DNA from: an uncultured Bacteroidales bacterium
Lineage (GTDB): Bacteria > Bacteroidota > Bacteroidia > Bacteroidales > P3
DNA: 9,514 bases
Direction: 5' to 3'
NCBI GenBank assembly: GCA_937910265.1
Contig: CALEPD010000311.1
Span: 1-9,514, forward strand
The translations under genes and the position numbers were made by a program. Positions within the stretch are counted from its first letter, which is position 1, and the number at the start of each line of letters is the position of its first letter. Of the stretch, positions 6,602-9,514 are shown piece after piece. Under the pieces are notes generated by a model that worked only from the letters and a program-made list of their open reading frames with translations, ran no database searches and was not told the origin of the DNA.

Positions 6602-6630
6602 CAAATATAACACCCCTCTTGAATACCAAA
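6602..6630 (-). promoter_or_regulatory. NERD gene distal promoter candidate
   Basis: On the minus strand TTTG (6630-6627) is followed after 17 nt by TATATTTG (6609-6602), an exact -7 element. The spacer is two nt shorter than the usual 19-21. It would give a leader of about 110 nt for the NERD gene. The TTTG overlaps the palindrome at 6628-6642. Confidence 0.35.
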
Positions 6631-6642
6631 ATACAGTATTTT
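6628..6642. repeat. 15-bp palindrome between the NERD and serine dehydratase genes
   Basis: AAAATACAGTATTTT is a perfect 7+1+7 inverted repeat in the 194-bp divergent region. It is too short and too AT-rich for a terminator and has no downstream T run of its own, so a binding site for a dimeric regulator is the likelier reading. It overlaps the distal NERD promoter and lies 41 bp upstream of the serine dehydratase start. Confidence 0.4.
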
Positions 6643-6682
6643 ACGTTTTTTAATTAGGTCAAACCCATACTGAATTTGTATT

Positions 6683-7879
6683 TTGGAATCTATTAAAAAC
6701 ATCTACAAGGAAGGACAAGGTCCTTCAAGCAGCCACACAATGGGCCCCAACAAGGCTGCACAAATCTTCAAGTCTAAAAATCCTCAAACCCAGCAATTCC
6801 GCGTCACCCTCTACGGCAGTCTGGCCGCCACAGGCAAAGGCCACCTTACCGATAAGGCCATAATCTCCGGCCTCAACCCATCCGACGTCGAAATCATCTG
6901 GCGCCCCGATATCGTTCACCCCTTCCACACCAACGGCATGCTTTTCGAAGCCTTGGACCAAGACGGCAACGTAACCGATTCGTCAACAGTCTACAGCATC
7001 GGAGGCGGCTACCTGTCCGATGGCACCACCAATGCCTCCAAAACAGTGATATACCCCCACACCAAAATGACCGATATCCTTCAGTACATCGAGAAAAACG
7101 GACTCACATTCTGGGAGTATGCCGAAATGCACGAAGGCGAAGGCCTGTGGGAATACCTCGCACAAATGTGGCAGATAATGCAAGACACCATACGCGACGG
7201 CATCGTCTCCGACGGAGTCCTCCCCGGCGAACTCCACCTTCGCGGCAAAGCGCGCCAGTTCTATGTCCGCGCGTCAAGCTTCAAACCCTCCCTCCAGGGT
7301 AGGGCATTGGTCATTTCTTACGCCTTGGCCACCGCCGAGCGCAACGCCGCGGGCGCCAAAATCGTCACCGCCCCAACCTGCGGGTCATCGGGAGTCCTCC
7401 CAGCCGTCCTCTATCACCTGAAACGCAACCACGAGTTCAGCGACAAGGAAATCCTTAAGGCCATGGCCACCGCCGGACTCTTCGCCAATGTCATCAAAAC
7501 CAATGCCTCCATCTCCGGTGCCGAGGTCGGATGCCAAGGCGAAATCGGAAGCGCCTGCGTAATGGCTGCGGTTGCAGCCAACCAACTTTTCGGAGGCACA
7601 CCCCAGCAGATAGAGTATGCAGCCGAAATGGCCATGGAGCACAACTTGGGCCTCACCTGCGATCCCATGTGCGGCCTCGTCCAGGTCCCCTGCATCGAAC
7701 GCAATGCCATGGCGGCACTCCGTGCGCTCGATATCAACATCTATGCCTTGATGAGCGACGGCAAGCACATCATCAGCTTCGACAAAGTGGTGAGAACCAT
7801 GAATTTGACAGGAAAGGACTTGCCCAGCCTCTATAAAGAAACATCGCTCGGAGGATTGGCACTAGTCGAAGACGAGTGA
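6683..7879 (+). CDS. sdaA: L-serine dehydratase, single-chain [4Fe-4S] type
   Basis: It deaminates L-serine to pyruvate and ammonia using a [4Fe-4S] cluster instead of PLP. At 398 residues it combines the beta and alpha parts in one chain, as in E. coli SdaA. Seen: GPSSSHTMGP (13-22) at the start; NGMLFEA (84-90); APTCGSSGVLPAVLYHL (230-246); NASISGAEVGCQGEIGSAC (274-292); EHNLGLTCDP (319-328) and VPCIERNA (335-342). C284, C326 and C337 have the same 42 and 11 residue spacing as the cluster ligands C343, C385 and C396 of the Legionella enzyme. The usable start is TTG at 6683: an in-frame TGA lies 12 nt upstream at 6671, no ATG falls between, and relatives begin at this point (MxSIKxxYxxGxGPSSSH). 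The protein lacks the C-terminal Cys tail of the Legionella enzyme. Codon use is GC-rich like metK. No convincing promoter or terminator was found close by. Confidence 0.95.
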   Translation: MESIKNIYKEGQGPSSSHTMGPNKAAQIFKSKNPQTQQFRVTLYGSLAATGKGHLTDKAIISGLNPSDVEIIWRPDIVHPFHTNGMLFEALDQDGNVTDSSTVYSIGGGYLSDGTTNASKTVIYPHTKMTDILQYIEKNGLTFWEYAEMHEGEGLWEYLAQMWQIMQDTIRDGIVSDGVLPGELHLRGKARQFYVRASSFKPSLQGRALVISYALATAERNAAGAKIVTAPTCGSSGVLPAVLYHLKRNHEFSDKEILKAMATAGLFANVIKTNASISGAEVGCQGEIGSACVMAAVAANQLFGGTPQQIEYAAEMAMEHNLGLTCDPMCGLVQVPCIERNAMAALRALDINIYALMSDGKHIISFDKVVRTMNLTGKDLPSLYKETSLGGLALVEDE

Positions 7880-7945
7880 CACAACCCCCACAGCCGTTGT
7901 CATGTCACGCCATAGTTTGTCATCGTAGCAAACAAACAATCACAG

Positions 7946-8158
7946 CCCAATTCGCATTCAATTTGTTCCCGATAGAAGTAGCAGGAAATAATTAATGGCC
8001 AATTCGTGGCAATTCGCGTTCAATTTATTGCCGATAGAATTAGTAGACAGATAATTAATGGTTAATTAATGGCAATTCGCGTTTTAAGTGATTGAGAGTA
8101 CCCCACATCCACCCGTTGTAGACAGATAATTAATGGTAAATTCGTGGCAATTCGCGTT
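7946..8158. repeat. AT-rich repeat array, left block (4 copies)
   Basis: Four copies of the core GGCAATTCGCGTT or close variants start at 7946, 8008, 8071 and 8146, that is at steps of 62, 63 and 75 bp. Between cores lie related linkers with AATTAATGG words and two alternating linker types: one contains TTGCCGATAGAA, the other contains GAGAGTACCCCACA. There are stops in all frames and no start with coding character. It continues as the right block after a double-hairpin insert. Confidence 0.85.
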
Positions 8159-8210
8159 AATGTAGTCATATGTGTATTAGTGCTTGCGTTGGTGCCATAG
8201 TCAATGCTGA

Positions 8211-8415
8211 GCGTTTCCCTGCCTGCCGGAGGCAGGCGACCACATCATTGATGTGAGCAGAGCGTTTCCTTGGCCTGCCGGAGGCAGACGACCACATTAT
8301 TGATGTGAGCAGAGAGTTTCCCTGCCAGCCGGTGGTAGGCGGCCACATTATTGATGTGAGCAGAGAGTTTCCCAGCCTGCCGGAGGTAGGCGACCACATC
8401 ATCTGATGTGAGTAA
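8211..8415. repeat. Four tandem double-hairpin units (51-52 bp)
   Basis: Units lie at 8211-8261, 8262-8313, 8314-8364 and 8365-8415. Each has two inverted repeats: a GC-rich one (unit 1: GCCTGCC, GGA loop, GGCAGGC) and an AT-richer one (unit 1: CACATCATTGATGTG), separated by GAC or GGC and followed by AGCAGA or a variant. Most unit-to-unit changes keep pairing as G-U wobbles, such as the C to T change in the second hairpin of units 2 and 3. Unit 3 has one A-A mismatch in its first hairpin. The architecture resembles REP-type elements, but I cannot name a family. Confidence 0.85.
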
Positions 8416-8443
8416 CACCACATAAGCGCAGCGCAATGTGGTG
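8416..8443. repeat. Palindrome closing the hairpin array
   Basis: CACCACAT (8416-8423) and ATGTGGTG (8436-8443) form a perfect 8-bp inverted repeat with a 12-nt middle that itself holds GCGC-A-GCGC. It directly follows hairpin unit 4 and shares CACAT/ATGTG with the second hairpin of the units, so it may be a diverged end unit. Confidence 0.65.
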
Positions 8444-8468
8444 CCTCAAGACACTCCACCTCACTCTG

Positions 8469-8485
8469 GCATCTCGGAGAGATGC
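8469..8485. repeat. Isolated hairpin with the same plan as the array units
   Basis: GCATCTC, GGA loop, GAGATGC is a perfect 7+3+7 hairpin followed by GACC. The array units have the same plan (7-bp stem, GGA loop, 7-bp stem, GACC), but the stem sequence differs completely. Conserved loop and flank with a different stem is typical of REP-like palindromes. Confidence 0.65.
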
Positions 8486-8514
8486 GACCCAGTCATACCC
8501 CACCTTAGTTTGTT

Positions 8515-8885
8515 GTAGCAGGAAATAATTAACGGTAAATTCGTGGCAATTTGCGTTCAATCTGTTGCCGCCATCCGTTGCAGACAAGCAATTAATGGTT
8601 AATTAATGGCAATTCGCGTTCCAAGTATTTGCGAGTACCCCGCACCCACCCGTTGTAGACAAGCAATTAATGGCCAATTCGTGGTAATTCGTGTTCAATT
8701 TATTGCCGATAGAATTAGTAGACAGATAATTAACGGTTAATTAATGGCAATTCGCGTTTTAAGTGATTGAGAGTACCCCACACCCATCCGTTGCAGACAA
8801 GTAATTAATGGTTAATTCGTGGTAATTCGCGTTCAATCTGTTGCCGACAGATGTTGTAAACAAGCAATTAGTGGCAATTCGCGTT
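8515..8885. repeat. AT-rich repeat array, right block (6 copies)
   Basis: Cores matching GGYAATTYGYGTT start at 8545, 8608, 8683, 8746, 8821 and 8873, with steps of 63, 75, 63, 75 and 52 bp, so the true unit is a dimer of about 138 bp. The stretch 8683-8833 is a near copy of 8008-8158 in the left block. The block opens with GTAGCAGGAAATAATTAA (8515-8532), also found at 7978-7995, as if one array had been split by the hairpin segment. Confidence 0.85.
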
Positions 8886-9014
8886 CCACCTTTTTTTTCG
8901 ACAGCCATACCCCGGTGCCGATTGTCTACCGCGCAAAATACATTAACACTATACTATTAATTAATATTGTACAAATCCAGCCACCATCAGGCGCCCCATC
9001 TCCGAGTTATTAAC
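8886..9014. other. Unassigned stretch after the repeat array
   Basis: This begins with a run of eight T at 8890-8897 and is followed by mixed sequence with a short AT-rich patch near 8950-8970. Open frames here are short, start without a plausible initiation site and show no recognisable protein. I see no RNA gene. Confidence 0.5.
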
Positions 9015-9047
9015 AAAAAAACCATCCTGCGATGGCCTTTTTGTTTT
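9015..9047. terminator. Intrinsic terminator, probably bidirectional
   Basis: CCATC (9022-9026), loop CTGC, GATGG (9031-9035) forms the core stem. A seven-A run precedes it and CCTTTTTGTTTTTA follows, so U runs exist in both directions and A-U pairs can lengthen the stem. On the plus strand it would end transcripts from the serine dehydratase gene or the repeat region and shield the rRNA promoter. Confidence 0.75.
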
Positions 9048-9087
9048 TATATACAAATGTAAATATAAGATACTCAGTGGTTAAAAT

Positions 9088-9119
9088 ATTGTTTGAGTTT
9101 CTTTTTTGAGCCAAACAAT
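9088..9119. repeat. 8-bp inverted repeat upstream of the rRNA promoter
   Basis: ATTGTTTG (9088-9095) and CAAACAAT (9112-9119) form a perfect inverted repeat with a 16-nt spacer, about 150 bp upstream of the rRNA promoter. It could be a protein-binding site. The rest of 9048-9268 is strongly AT-rich, with no gene; the A/T tracts at 9200-9268 sit where UP-like elements stimulate rRNA promoters. Confidence 0.35.
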
Positions 9120-9268
9120 CCAAATTCTAAAAAAAACAATCCGGAAACAAACCCTGGCAACATCGCAAAAAGCCGCCCGAATATACCGTCAAAATATTTT
9201 TTTTTATAATTAATCGTATGAAAATTAAAATATTAAATAGACTTTTGGAAATAAAAATGAAAAAATAT

Positions 9269-9299
9269 TTTGTCAGAATAAAAAAACGTCGTATCTTTG
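9269..9299 (+). promoter_or_regulatory. rRNA operon promoter
   Basis: TTTG (9269-9272), a 19-nt spacer and TATCTTTG (9292-9299) match the full Bacteroidota consensus in both boxes and in spacing. Transcription should start near 9305. It is preceded by A/T tracts and followed by a leader of about 155 nt before the 16S gene. Confidence 0.85.
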
Positions 9300-9303
9300 C
9301 ATC

Positions 9304-9355
9304 CGCTTTCGACAAAAAAGAGATTGTTGATAAAAACAACGCAAAAACGAAAGCG
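9304..9355 (+). promoter_or_regulatory. rRNA leader 5' stem-loop
   Basis: CGCTTTCG (9304-9311) and CGAAAGCG (9348-9355) form a perfect 8-bp stem at the predicted 5' end of the pre-rRNA. A smaller GTTG/CAAC stem (9326-9329 with 9337-9340) sits inside it. It may protect the transcript end or take part in antitermination or processing. Confidence 0.55.
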
Positions 9356-9357
9356 AG

Positions 9358-9370
9358 AGTACTTTGAAAA
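9358..9370 (+). promoter_or_regulatory. boxA-like antitermination site
   Basis: AGTACTTTGAAAA resembles the boxA (CTTTGAAAA-type) sequences found in rRNA leaders, which recruit NusB and S10. It sits between the first leader stem and the 16S gene, as expected. The call rests on resemblance alone. Confidence 0.5.
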
Positions 9371-9402
9371 TAGATTGAGATATTGAGATAGCGTGTGTCA
9401 AA

Positions 9403-9420
9403 AGTATCCCGAGGGATACT
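9403..9420 (+). promoter_or_regulatory. Leader hairpin before 16S
   Basis: AGTATCC, CGAG loop, GGATACT forms a 7-bp stem with a tetraloop ending 40 nt before the 16S 5' end. There is no T run after it, so it should not terminate; processing or leader folding is the likelier role. Confidence 0.5.
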
Positions 9421-9460
9421 GGAGATACAGACGAGTCAAAGGTAAAAATAAAGAATTCTT

Positions 9461-9514
9461 ACAATGAAGAGTTTGATCCTGGCTCAGGATGAACGCTAGC
9501 GGCAGGCTTAACAC
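9461..9514 (+). rRNA. rrs: 16S ribosomal RNA, 5' end only
   Basis: AGAGTTTGATCCTGGCTCAG (9468-9487), the universal 5' primer-site region, is intact. It is followed by GATGAACGCTAGCGGCAGGC, the form usual in Bacteroidota (ATTGAACGCTGGCGGCAGGC in E. coli). Alignment to E. coli position 1 puts the mature 5' end near 9461. Only 54 nt are inside the window; 23S and 5S would lie beyond the right edge. Confidence 0.97.

Noticed and set aside
2191..6682. Mobile element ends or attachment sites around the restriction operon
   Set aside because: I found no transposase, integrase, tRNA end or matching direct repeats at the borders.
8166..8587. Minus-strand open frames across the hairpin units
   Set aside because: Their repeated peptides simply mirror the DNA repeats in different frames. 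The palindromes explain the sequence better.
7946..8885. CRISPR array
   Set aside because: The segments between cores are related to one another instead of being unique spacers, the core is only 13 bp, steps alternate 63/75, and no cas gene is nearby.
9211..9219. TAATCGTAT, the same 9-mer as the operator arm at 2191-2199
   Set aside because: It lacks the inverted partner, and a single AT-rich 9-mer can recur by chance in a window of this size.
9127..9339. 70-codon minus-strand open frame upstream of the rRNA gene
   Set aside because: It is A/T-tract sequence giving low-complexity Ile, Phe and Lys runs and overlaps a strong rRNA promoter on the other strand.

Overview
The window looks like chromosomal DNA of a Bacteroidales (Bacteroidota) bacterium. 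Three things point there: the 16S rRNA 5' end entering at 9461 reads as a Bacteroidota 16S start, the promoters match the Bacteroidota form (TTTG, about 19 nt, TAnnTTTG) instead of -35/-10, and start codons lack strong Shine-Dalgarno sequences.

Layout. (1) 1-1847, minus strand: metK (SAM synthetase) followed by pdxJ (pyridoxine 5'-phosphate synthase, cut by the window edge), joined by an ATGA stop/start overlap. The metK leader carries a sequence that folds as a SAM-II class riboswitch at the predicted 5' end of the transcript, so metK is probably controlled by its own product. (2) 2191-5572, plus strand: an AT-richer type II restriction-modification operon. It contains a Sau3AI/MutH-like endonuclease (predicted GATC), an overlapping cytosine-5 methyltransferase with a C-terminal extension of about 160 residues, and a 54-residue DpnD/PcfM-like protein. 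A 9-bp inverted repeat brackets the core promoter and is a candidate operator. (3) 5601-6488, minus strand, convergent: a membrane-anchored NERD-domain protein with a C-terminal topoisomerase-type zinc ribbon. (4) 6683-7879, plus strand: a single-chain iron-sulfur L-serine dehydratase that appears to start at TTG. (5) 7880-9020: about 1.1 kb without genes, made of two nested repeat families. One is ten copies of an AT-rich unit, mostly in alternating 63/75-bp steps; the other is four tandem 51-52-bp double-hairpin units that interrupt the first. A terminator follows. (6) 9269-9514: promoter, leader and first 54 nt of an rRNA operon.

How it fits together. metK makes the SAM used by the methyltransferase next door, but the compositional contrast suggests the restriction operon was inserted between housekeeping genes. 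GATC is rare across the whole window (9 sites by hand count, about 37 expected at equal base composition), as expected for a lineage long exposed to GATC restriction. The most unusual points are the GATC restriction system with a DpnD-like partner, the extended methyltransferase, the SAM-II-like element on metK with an in-frame AUG inside it, and the two-layer repeat array upstream of the rRNA operon.
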